From RECH01 sp964431105 (GTDB taxonomy: Bacteria > Cyanobacteriota > Cyanobacteriia > RECH01), in contig CAYSIR010000281.1 of the NCBI GenBank assembly GCA_964431105.1, positions 1 to 5,626 on the forward strand: DNA of 5,626 nt, in the 5' to 3' direction. The position numbers and the translations under genes are program-made. Shown piece by piece: positions 1 through 5,392 of the stretch. Under the pieces are notes generated by a model, which searched no databases, was not told the origin of the DNA, and saw nothing but the letters and a program-made list of their open reading frames with translations. The first letter of the stretch is position 1; every line of letters starts with the position of its first letter.

Positions 1-1
1 A

Positions 2-159
2 AAAACGAGGATTCTGAGTAACCCTTAGAAAGGTTGTGAGGCAAACGGCCTGGCGACTTTTGCGTAATGGATAGCATGCCAAAACGAGGTCTTTGCAAAA
101 TGGACGAAACGGCGATGGGGCAAACGGTTTAACAACGTTTGCGTCCTAAATAGCCTAGT
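2..159. repeat. Diverged 79-bp tandem direct repeat upstream of the glycosyltransferase
   Basis: Two adjacent units (2-80 and 81-159) keep the same words at exactly the same offset of 79 bp: AAAACGAGG at 2 and 81, GGCAAACGG at 40 and 119, TTTGCGT at 59 and 138, ATAGC at 71 and 150. By my hand count about 47 of 79 positions agree, so the copies are old but no gaps are needed. The repeat may continue upstream, because the first unit starts at the window edge. It lies in the leader of the gene that starts at 207 and contains no HIP1 site. It is either a diverged duplication or two copies of one regulatory module. Confidence 0.55.
120..142. promoter_or_regulatory. Perfect 7-bp inverted repeat GCAAACG-N9-CGTTTGC
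   Basis: GCAAACG (120-126) and CGTTTGC (136-142) are perfect inverted complements around a 9-nt centre, 65 bp before the glycosyltransferase start. The equivalent place in the first 79-bp unit keeps only the outer GCAAA/TTTGC pair (41-45, 59-63). The two-fold symmetry and position fit a protein-binding operator or a small RNA hairpin. No regulator can be named. A TATGAT at 181-186 could be a -10 element for the gene, but no good -35 box lies upstream of it. Confidence 0.35.
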
Positions 160-206
160 GCCGCTTGGGTGAGCCGAGAGTATGATAGAGGCGACCTTAT
201 CACTGG

Positions 207-1232
207 ATGCCTATCAAACCAGCCATGTCTAGTGAAACTTTAACTCAACCCATACCGACGATTGTGGTCGTCATTCTCAATTATCGAACGCCCGACTTAA
301 CCATTGACTGCCTGCGATCGCTGGTAGACGAGGTGAAACGGCTGCCACAACTGCGCGTCACCGTCACCGACAACGATTCGGGTGATGATTCCGCTGAGCG
401 AATTGCAGCGGCGATCGCCACCGAAGGCTGGAGCGACTGGGCCACATTCATGCCACTGCCCAAAAATGGCGGCTTTGCCTACGGCAATAATGCACCGATT
501 CGTCAACTCATGGAGCAAAATGCACTGACAGATTACGTGCTGTTGCTCAATCCTGATACTGTCATTCGCCCCGGTGCCATCCAGGCCTTGCTGGACTTTA
601 TGGAAGCCCATCCCAAAGCGGGAATTGCTGGGAGCCGACTCGAAGACCCCGACACTACGCCACAATGCTCTGCCTTTCGCTTTCATACCATTTGGAGCGA
701 AATTGATAATGGACTGCGTCTGGGTATTGTCACACGCCTCCTGTCTCGCTGGATGATTGCGCCGCCGGTGTCTGATGTTGCCTGCCAAACCGATTGGGTT
801 GCCGGAGCTAGCATGATCATTCGCCGCGATGTACTTGAAAACGTTGGGCTAATGGATGAAGGCTATTTCATGTATTACGAAGAAATGGATTTCTGCCTGC
901 AAGCCCATCGCGCAGGCTGGGAATGCTGGTATGTGCCGGATAGCCATGTCGTGCATTTGGTGGGACAAAGTTCCGGTGTGACCAATACAAAAGTGCAGCC
1001 TAAGCGCCGTCCGCAGTATGTGTTTGACTCTCGCCGCCGCTATTTTCTGAAGAATTATGGTTTCTTCTATATGGCGATCGCTGACATTGTCTGGATTCTA
1101 TGTTTTTCGCTGTGGCGCGTACGGCGCGTAGTGCAGCGCAAACCTGACTCTGATCCCCCTCATTTGCTGCAAGACTCCATCCGCAATAGCTTTTTATTTC
1201 AAGGGTTTACAATGCCATCACATAGCGGATAA
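207..1232 (+). CDS. Glycosyltransferase family 2 (rhamnosyltransferase/WbbL-like), probable exopolysaccharide or cell-surface glycan synthesis
   Basis: This 341-residue inverting GT-A-fold glycosyltransferase probably transfers an activated sugar onto a growing polysaccharide on the cytoplasmic face of the membrane. The order of visible motifs is typical: a first beta-strand TIVVVILNYRTP (18-29), a nucleotide-binding DNDSGD (55-60), NGGFAYGNN (87-95), the DXD-equivalent LNPDT (114-118), WVAGASMIIRRDV (197-209), and an acceptor-side YYEEMDFC (223-230) that supplies the probable catalytic acid. A hydrophobic stretch at 288-303 followed by Arg-rich sequence suggests membrane attachment near the C-terminus. 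The start is uncertain. ATG at 207 is the longest choice, but ATG at 225 (Met7) is equally plausible and neither has a good Shine-Dalgarno site. A co-directional acetyltransferase of a type common in polysaccharide clusters follows after 284 bp. The donor sugar cannot be read from the sequence. Confidence 0.9.
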   Translation: MPIKPAMSSETLTQPIPTIVVVILNYRTPDLTIDCLRSLVDEVKRLPQLRVTVTDNDSGDDSAERIAAAIATEGWSDWATFMPLPKNGGFAYGNNAPIRQLMEQNALTDYVLLLNPDTVIRPGAIQALLDFMEAHPKAGIAGSRLEDPDTTPQCSAFRFHTIWSEIDNGLRLGIVTRLLSRWMIAPPVSDVACQTDWVAGASMIIRRDVLENVGLMDEGYFMYYEEMDFCLQAHRAGWECWYVPDSHVVHLVGQSSGVTNTKVQPKRRPQYVFDSRRRYFLKNYGFFYMAIADIVWILCFSLWRVRRVVQRKPDSDPPHLLQDSIRNSFLFQGFTMPSHSG

Positions 1233-1244
1233 ATACCTTTAGGA

Positions 1245-1300
1245 TCTGAGCTATCTGAGACTATCTAGTAATGCTCTGGTAGTAATCTGGTAGTAATCTG
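1245..1300. repeat. Short degenerate tandem repeat of TCTG-led 9-11-bp units
   Basis: Just after the glycosyltransferase stop the sequence runs as TCTGAGCTA, TCTGAGACTA, TCTAGTAATGC, TCTGGTAGTAA, TCTGGTAGTAA, TCTG. The last two full units (1275-1285 and 1286-1296) are identical 11-mers; the earlier ones are shorter and diverged. This looks like slippage growth of a cyanobacterial short tandem repeat. It encodes nothing obvious and no function is known. Confidence 0.6.
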
Positions 1301-1338
1301 ACGGAATGGGAGCAGGTCACGTTTGCCAATCCTGCATT

Positions 1339-1458
1339 GCCCTCATCCCCCGGCCCCCTTCGACAAGCTCAGGACAAGCTTTTCCCAGCGCGGGTGAAGG
1401 GGAACCAAGCATTCAAAGCCTTTCTGCCAACATTGGCAGATAGATTTAGAGAGAGGGC
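1339..1458. repeat. 120-bp nested-hairpin extragenic repeat element
   Basis: The element starts GCCCTC (1339-1344) and ends GAGGGC (1453-1458), which are inverted complements. Inside are two hairpins. One pairs CCCCTTC (1355-1361) with GAAGGGG (1396-1402) or, alternatively, CTTTTCCC (1379-1386) with GGGTGAAG (1392-1399). The other is the perfect dyad at 1423-1440. The layout (CCCTCATCCCC..., G/C-rich hairpins, GATTTAGAGAGAGGG at the end) resembles a recurrent cyanobacterial intergenic palindrome family as I remember it. The loop of the first hairpin carries TTCGACAAGCTCAGGACAAG, a word common in bacterial repeats that yields the spurious peptide 'LVLSLSKG' on the minus strand. It could act as a transcription attenuator or RNA-stability element between the two sugar genes. 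Confidence 0.5.
1423..1440. repeat. Perfect palindrome TCTGCCAA-CA-TTGGCAGA
   Basis: Two 8-bp arms (1423-1430, 1433-1440) flank a 2-nt centre. It is the second hairpin of the surrounding 120-bp element and lies 77 bp before the acetyltransferase start. As RNA it would form a 6-7-bp stem. As DNA it has the symmetry of an operator, but its place inside a repeat-like element makes the hairpin reading more likely. Confidence 0.5.
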
Positions 1459-1469
1459 GAACAGGTGAC

Positions 1470-1520
1470 ATGCTCCTGATGGAACTGCCCATGAACCCTC
1501 GAGCTGGACTGAAATTATGA
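1470..1520 (+). CDS. Possible 16-residue leader ORF overlapping the acetyltransferase start
   Basis: ATG at 1470 opens MLLMELPMNPRAGLKL and stops at TGA 1518-1520. The sequence ATGA at 1517-1520 therefore holds both this stop and the start of the next gene. AGGTGA (1463-1468), a good match to the anti-Shine-Dalgarno sequence, lies just before the ATG, though close to it. The acetyltransferase ATG has no such site of its own, so coupled re-initiation is possible. The peptide matches no family I know and may not be functional in itself. It is short enough to be chance. Confidence 0.25.
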   Translation: MLLMELPMNPRAGLKL

Positions 1521-2342
1521 CCTCGGACTCTATCAACGCAAATGACTCGGTTGCGACAGATAAAACAGATGCATCGACTGCTCAAGCAACCTTTGTAATG
1601 CCTGAACTAGAGCGCTTGCCGCTGAGTTTGTGGGGCATGATCCGCGAAGATTGGGTCGCCCATGGCAAAGATTGGACAAAGCCTGGATTTCGGGCGATCG
1701 CCATTCACCGATTTGGGGTATGGCGAATGTTTATCCAGCCCAAACTGCTGCGGGCCCCTTTCAGCATCCTTTACCGAATGTTGTACCGCAAAGTCCGCAA
1801 CACCTACGGCATCGAAGTACCCTACACGGCCAAAATTGGCCGCCGGGTGATTATTGAACACCAAAGCGGCATTGTTATCCACGGTAGCTGCATCCTCGGC
1901 GACGATTGCATCATCCGGCAAGGCGTGACGCTTGGCAATCGCTATGTCCACCAACCCTTTGATGCTCCGCAATTGGGCAACCGGGTGAACGTGGGGGCAG
2001 GTGCAAAGGTGTTTGGCAAGGTGCATCTGGGTGATGATGCCAATATTGGCGCTAATGCAGTCGTGCTGTGTGATGTTCCTGCCCATGCAACGGCGGTCGG
2101 CATTCCTGCTAAAGTTCGAGTTAAATCACCACCTGCGGCTCCGTCGTCTAATTCAACATCATCATCGGCTGAATCATCGGCTGAATCATCGGCTGAATCN
2201 NNNNNNNNNNNNNNNNNNNNNNNNNNNNNNNNNNNNNNNNNNNNNNNNNNNNNNNNNNNNNNNNNNNNNNNNNNNNNNNNNNNNNNNNNNNNNNNNNNNA
2301 TCATCGGCTGAATCATCGGCTGAATCATCGGCTGAATCTTAG
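1517..2342 (+). CDS. Serine-acetyltransferase-type hexapeptide acyltransferase with Ser-Ser-Ala-Glu repeat tail (interrupted by assembly gap)
   Basis: This is a left-handed beta-helix acetyltransferase using acetyl-CoA. A variable N-terminus (1-30) leads into a conserved helical part, REDWVAHGKDWTKPGFRA (43-60), then hexapeptide turns from about 105 to 200 (IGRRVII, ILGDDCII, VGAGAKVFG, IGANAVVL) and the terminal VGIPAKV (194-200). By eye against CysE, the catalytic His is kept (H115), the E. coli D143 position is Glu (E100), and the 'RHP' histidine is replaced (DAP, A150). The long CysE N-terminal domain is absent. With a glycosyltransferase upstream, a polysaccharide O-acetyltransferase (WcaB/EpsB-like) is likelier than cysteine synthesis. 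After residue 204 the chain becomes low-complexity Pro/Ser and then SSAE repeats. With exactly 100 N the frame after the gap reads IIG-stop. The repeat frame itself continues to TCT TAG at 2337-2342, so I set the end there. The start is the ATG overlapping the leader ORF. Confidence 0.8.
2162..2336 (+). repeat. 12-bp tandem repeat TCATCGGCTGAA encoding Ser-Ser-Ala-Glu, both sides of the gap
   Basis: Three perfect units lie at 2162-2197 and three more at 2301-2336, with no base differences, so the array is young or kept uniform by slippage. Both sides read SSAE in frame with the acetyltransferase. The right side ends in Ser and a TAG stop. The unit number is unknown because the N run lies within the array. 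The tail would be hydrophilic, acidic and probably disordered. Confidence 0.85.
2200..2299. other. Scaffold gap of exactly 100 N
   Basis: A run of exactly 100 N is a conventional placeholder for a gap of unknown size. The 39 nt to its left (2161-2199) and the 39 nt to its right (2300-2338) are identical. The real gap may therefore be zero, with the contig ends overlapping, or it may hold more repeat units. Keeping the frame requires the gap length to be a multiple of 3, which 100 is not. Confidence 0.95.
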
Positions 2343-2614
2343 GGGCTGTTATCTAGGCTTCAATTCTCCAATTGATCGTAAACGTCTGCCCAGCCTCTAG
2401 CGAACCCAGGGATTTAGGGCTGTGGATCGGCGATGCACTCATGCAGTGAGCGATCGCTGCCGATCGCCTTGCGGTAGATTATGAAAACAGGGCTGACCTA
2501 CCGAAAACTGTCAGCGAGCATTCGAGCCTGGCGCTCTTCAAGCTTGGTAGGCGGATGCTCAATCAGTTATCAATGATCAATCCTGCAAATGTGAGACAGC
2601 TTGGGTGATCCGTC

Positions 2615-3064
2615 ATGGTATCTGTATCTTCTCAGTTGTTGGCAACGCAACCTGTGGTGCTGGGGTTTGATCCAGGACGGCAAAAGTGTGGTGTGGCAGT
2701 CATGGCGCTGGATCGACGAGTATTGTTTCAGGCGGTTGTATCCGCTGAGGAAGCGATCGCTACCCTCCAAGAGTTACGCGATCGCTTCCCCATTTCCCTA
2801 ATGGTGATGGGTAATCAAACCTCAGCAGACGACTGGAAACAGCGGCTGGAGGCCAAACTATCGCCGCCCCTGCGCATCATCATGGTGGATGAACGGTATA
2901 GCACCCTAGAAGCGCGCGATCGCTACTGGGTGATGTATCCACCAAAAGGGCTAGAACGTCTAATTCCAAAAGCCTTGCGCTCCATTTCCCGACCCATTGA
3001 CGACATTGTGGCAATTTTGCTAATCGAACGTTATTTCGATCGCCTCACCAATCCGCCTGTTTAG
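2615..3064 (+). CDS. YqgF/RuvX-like RNase H-fold protein (putative nuclease/resolvase domain)
   Basis: This 149-residue single-domain protein has the YqgF layout. The first strand LGFDPGRQKCGVAVM (16-30) carries the first acidic residue (D19), a central strand is LMVMGNQTS (62-70), the second acidic site is VDERYSTLEARDRYW (91-105, with E93), and the last helix RPIDDIVAILLIERY (126-140) carries D129/D130. Canonical RuvX acts on Holliday junctions or in 16S rRNA 5'-end maturation. Here the usual 'GLP-x-x-xDG' loop is replaced by GNQTSADDW and the C-terminal half is shorter, so this is probably a divergent paralogue and its substrate is unknown. ATG at 2615 places the first strand at residue 14, which is usual, but there is no clear Shine-Dalgarno site. 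The gene stands alone after a 272-bp spacer and converges on the membrane-protein gene with a 5-bp gap. Confidence 0.75.
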   Translation: MVSVSSQLLATQPVVLGFDPGRQKCGVAVMALDRRVLFQAVVSAEEAIATLQELRDRFPISLMVMGNQTSADDWKQRLEAKLSPPLRIIMVDERYSTLEARDRYWVMYPPKGLERLIPKALRSISRPIDDIVAILLIERYFDRLTNPPV

Positions 3065-3069
3065 TCCAG

Positions 3070-4569
3070 TTAGTCGGGCTGTTCCCCCGTATTGCGGACG
3101 CGGATCACTCGTTTTAGCAAGTCATACCAAAAAGATGCTCCCATTGAAATGGCAACGCCGGTAATAATCCAGCCTAGAATGCGCCGCAGGATGGGGATTG
3201 GCCAGCGCTGGCTAGCGGCTTCCTGCTGGGCGATGATGATGGGCGATCGCCCGATCGGCAGGGGCAATTCATCGAGAGCCGTCTCTACGGCGGCGGTCAC
3301 GGCTTCCAATTGTTCTGTTTCGGTTGAGCCAACCTCGGCTGAGTCGGTTGACTCAAAGCCTGCATTGACCGCCGCCGGAACCACCTGAGTAGCCGCATCT
3401 TGAATCGAGGCTCGTAGGGCAGAATCCCGCGACAACCGGGACACAATATGAAACGTATCTGCATTAACGGCAACAGCGATCGCAATACCAATGATCAGCG
3501 CTACCCCCTTAGCATTGCGGGTATAAACGCCTCGGGCCCGTTCCATGGAGCGATCGAACCAGGTCGCGACTTCTTTCTCAAACTCTTGCAGCCCTGTTTC
3601 TAAGTCATCGGCCCGGTCTTGGGCGATTCGGGCCAAGTCTTGCAGGCTGCGTTGTAATTGGGGTGGAATAGTGCGATCGCGACGGGCCAGCCATTCCTGG
3701 CGGCTGGCGGCTGGTGGCAAATCATCAGTAGACAGTGCTGCAACCACCAACTCTACTAAGTCCTGGGGCAGTTGATCATAGTGGTCTGCATCAGTCAGTA
3801 ACTGAATAATCTCGCTAACCGTCGGGCTGCTCACCGTCCACAACACCGACTGGCGCAAATAGGGCAAGCGATCGCGCACAATGTCTTTGCAATGGTGATC
3901 GTCAATGAGCTGGTGGTCAATAGCGTCAATAAAATCTAGCAGGCGATCGGTCGATTCCGCTGCCGCCGAGGAGAGCGATCGCCGCTGTTGATGAAACTCA
4001 TGGGTAATGCGATTTAGGGCTTGTTTGAGTTGTCCAAACTCCCGGTCAAACAGCGCATCATTGGCAACACTATGGCGCAAGTCCGCCAGTATTTTTTCAG
4101 TTTGCACCAACTTTTGTTCAATCGATTCGCGTAGCAATAATTCGCTGTAGCGCTGTCCTAATTCTCGAATATTGAGTTTTTGCAGAATGGCAGATGCAAA
4201 GGACTGAGCCGGAATATAAGACGGCCCGCTGCTCTCATTGCCAAAAATGTCCGTGGCGTTCGTCAGGCGGTTCAATGCTGTGGAAATGAGTCGCCCAATC
4301 TGTCGCAGCAGCGCTTCGATACGTCCCGTTGCTTCATGGTTTAGCGATCGCACCATTGGAGTTTGATAGAGCCGATCTGCAAAGTCCTGGGCAATGCGAT
4401 CGCGACGAGAGGAATCTGCAAACAATCGCGTAATAGACTGTTTGAGATGAACCGCTCTCCATTGCAAAATGGTGGCCAGCAACTCTTGAATCTCTGATGC
4501 CAATAAACTCAGAGTCAGGTAAAGAAAAATCAGCCCAATTGCAATTTCTAAAATCAACGGCAGCGTCAT
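3070..4569 (-). CDS. Uncharacterised membrane protein of a widespread bacterial family (N-terminal TM, long helical middle, two C-terminal TMs)
   Basis: With the ATG at 4569 the protein has 499 residues. An N-terminal membrane helix (about 3-25, LILEIAIGLIFLYLTLSLL) is followed by EIQELLATILQWRAVHLKQSI, then a PSYIPAQSF motif (116-124), a long charged, largely helical middle (about 140-345), a second membrane helix GVALIIGIAIAVAVNADTF (355-373), a soluble Ala/Glu-rich insert (about 385-450), and a last membrane helix LGWIITGVAISMGASFWYDLL (464-484). The motifs SYIPAxxF, NADT near the second helix, and 'GWxxTxxAxSxGAxFWxDLL' are hallmarks of a common bacterial family with no established function, as I recall it. 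An upstream TTG at 4614 gives 15 more residues, but ATG 4569 has GAGGA 7 nt ahead (4577-4581) and begins directly at the membrane helix, so I prefer it. It lies 91 bp downstream of the phnF-like gene on the same strand. Confidence 0.85.
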   Translation of the reverse strand: MTLPLILEIAIGLIFLYLTLSLLASEIQELLATILQWRAVHLKQSITRLFADSSRRDRIAQDFADRLYQTPMVRSLNHEATGRIEALLRQIGRLISTALNRLTNATDIFGNESSGPSYIPAQSFASAILQKLNIRELGQRYSELLLRESIEQKLVQTEKILADLRHSVANDALFDREFGQLKQALNRITHEFHQQRRSLSSAAAESTDRLLDFIDAIDHQLIDDHHCKDIVRDRLPYLRQSVLWTVSSPTVSEIIQLLTDADHYDQLPQDLVELVVAALSTDDLPPAASRQEWLARRDRTIPPQLQRSLQDLARIAQDRADDLETGLQEFEKEVATWFDRSMERARGVYTRNAKGVALIIGIAIAVAVNADTFHIVSRLSRDSALRASIQDAATQVVPAAVNAGFESTDSAEVGSTETEQLEAVTAAVETALDELPLPIGRSPIIIAQQEAASQRWPIPILRRILGWIITGVAISMGASFWYDLLKRVIRVRNTGEQPD

Positions 4570-4576
4570 GCCGGGT

Positions 4577-4581
4577 TCCTC
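4577..4581 (-). promoter_or_regulatory. Shine-Dalgarno GAGGA that decides the membrane-protein start
   Basis: On the minus strand GAGGA lies 7 nt before ATG 4569. The alternative TTG start at 4614 has no such site and would add 15 polar residues before the membrane helix. A weak promoter-like pair on the minus strand, TTGCTG (4609-4614) and TAGAAA (4587-4592) with 16-bp spacing, would start RNA very close to this site. Confidence 0.6.
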
Positions 4582-4632
4582 GTTGCTTTCTATCGAATGA
4601 ACAGTATGCAGCAAGCTCGGGCCGCCTGGCTC

Positions 4633-4673
4633 GCTGGAGCTAGCCTAGTCTACGGCCGGCTCATAGCTCCAGC
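4633..4673 (-). terminator. Strong hairpin spanning the stop codon of the phnF-like gene
   Basis: GCTGGAGCTA (4633-4642) and TAGCTCCAGC (4664-4673) are a perfect 10-bp inverted repeat. Three more pairs (GCC 4643-4645 with GGC 4658-4660) extend the stem, leaving the stop codon TGA (4661-4663) as a 3-nt bulge and a 12-nt loop. It is the only obvious termination structure between this gene and the downstream membrane-protein gene. No T-tract follows on the minus strand, so it is not a textbook intrinsic terminator. It could equally protect or process the mRNA. Confidence 0.45.
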
Positions 4674-5392
4674 AGATTGTTCTCAAACACCAGCTCCACG
4701 CGATCGCTGCGAAACCGAGTCACACCATATTCAATAACGGTTCCATGCTGGTTAATATTAATCGACTCTACCCACAGAATGGGATGATTCAGCGGCAGGT
4801 TCAAAAATCGCGCATCTCGTGGCTCTACAAATCGAGCAGATACCGAAGTACGGCGGCGCAAATGATCACACTCGTACACCTGCTGCAAAAATTTGGAAAT
4901 GGAACTGAGTTGCCGCAGCCTATCGAGAATGTCGGAATCGAGCAAATTCGGAAAACAGACGACGGGCAAATAGCTGGTGCTGACGCTGACCGGCTGCTCA
5001 TGGTCTAACCCAATCCGTTCAATTAACAACACCGAATCCCCCACCGTAATATTAAGTTGGTCGGCAAGGTCGATGTCTGCCTCGACTGGCTCGGTTCGTA
5101 AAAAGTGAAAACCTGCTTTGCGCCCTTGGGCACTCAACAGTTCGTTGTATCGTACCCGCTTACCGATGGGATAACGAATGGACTGATCCGCTACAAATGT
5201 GCCCCTTCCCTGCTCAACGCGCAGTAATCCATCCCGCTTTAGGAGGGCGATCGCCTGTCTTAGGGTATGGCGATTCACCCCAAACTGCTCAGACAGTTGT
5301 AGCTCCGTCGGAAGGCGATCGCCTACTTGATAAATTCCTTGGCTAATGTCTCGGCGCAGTCGCTCTGCAATTTGGACGTAAACCGGTGTCAT
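4661..5392 (-). CDS. phnF: GntR-family transcriptional regulator, HutC/PhnF subfamily (phosphonate-metabolism regulator PhnF-like)
   Basis: This 243-residue DNA-binding regulator has an N-terminal winged helix (about 3-68: IAERLRRDISQGIYQVGDRLPTE..., then the recognition helix region FGVNRHTLRQAIALL and the wing VEQGRGTFV). A linker IRYPIGKRVRYNELLSAQG (72-90) and a UTRA ligand-binding domain (about 92-240) follow. The FxVNRHTLRxAI helix, the 'YPI-x-x-x-x-R(F/Y)-x-E/Q-N/L-L-x-x-QG' linker and the C-terminal 'SARFVEPRDARFLNLP...PILWVES...EYGVTRFRSDRVEL' closely follow E. coli PhnF as I remember it. PhnF proteins repress phosphonate uptake and C-P lyase genes and are probably released by a phosphonate or phosphate-related ligand. 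No phosphonate gene is visible in the window; such genes would be expected divergently beyond 5626. No good Shine-Dalgarno site precedes the ATG. A related HutC-group regulator with another ligand cannot be excluded. Confidence 0.85.
   Translation of the reverse strand: MTPVYVQIAERLRRDISQGIYQVGDRLPTELQLSEQFGVNRHTLRQAIALLKRDGLLRVEQGRGTFVADQSIRYPIGKRVRYNELLSAQGRKAGFHFLRTEPVEADIDLADQLNITVGDSVLLIERIGLDHEQPVSVSTSYLPVVCFPNLLDSDILDRLRQLSSISKFLQQVYECDHLRRRTSVSARFVEPRDARFLNLPLNHPILWVESININQHGTVIEYGVTRFRSDRVELVFENNLLEL

Larger units (their letters stand above)
314..5322. repeat. HIP1 octamers (GCGATCGC) dispersed through the window
   Basis: Copies seen start at 314, 411, 1074, 1694, 2450, 2753, 2778, 2916, 3243, 3476, 3673, 3868, 3975, 4344, 4396, 4700, 5247 and 5315. 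The one at 3243 sits in a longer 12-bp palindrome GGGCGATCGCCC. All but the copy at 2450 lie inside predicted genes. This density, one per roughly 300 bp, is a hallmark of many cyanobacterial genomes and supports the taxonomic assignment. Confidence 0.9.

Noticed and set aside
297..788. Minus-strand 163-residue ORF inside the glycosyltransferase
   Set aside because: It is antisense to a gene with a full set of family motifs and shows no domain of its own.
1343..1585. Minus-strand 80-residue ORF ending LVLSLSKGAGG
   Set aside because: Its end is translated from the extragenic hairpin word GACAAGCTCAGGACAAG, a classic source of false proteins. The rest overlaps the acetyltransferase antisense, with Cys/Arg-rich composition and no motif.
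1942..2328. Minus-strand ORF through the N gap with Asp/Ser-Ala repeats
   Set aside because: It is the antisense reading of the SSAE tract and hexapeptide region. It depends on the arbitrary gap length and lacks protein features.
2161..2338. CRISPR-like reading of the repeated 12-mers around the gap
   Set aside because: The units are contiguous without spacers, in frame with a coding sequence, and far shorter than CRISPR repeats.
2361..2374. CAATT-CTCC-AATTG hairpin after the acetyltransferase stop
   Set aside because: The five-pair A/T-rich stem is too weak and no T-tract follows, so it does not support a terminator call.
2481..2576. Plus-strand 31-residue ORF before the YqgF-like gene, followed by an ATGA-overlapping 11-residue ORF (2573-2608)
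   Set aside because: No good ribosome site, Ser/Arg-rich composition without motifs, and the minus strand of the same DNA looks more protein-like. Kept only as a note.
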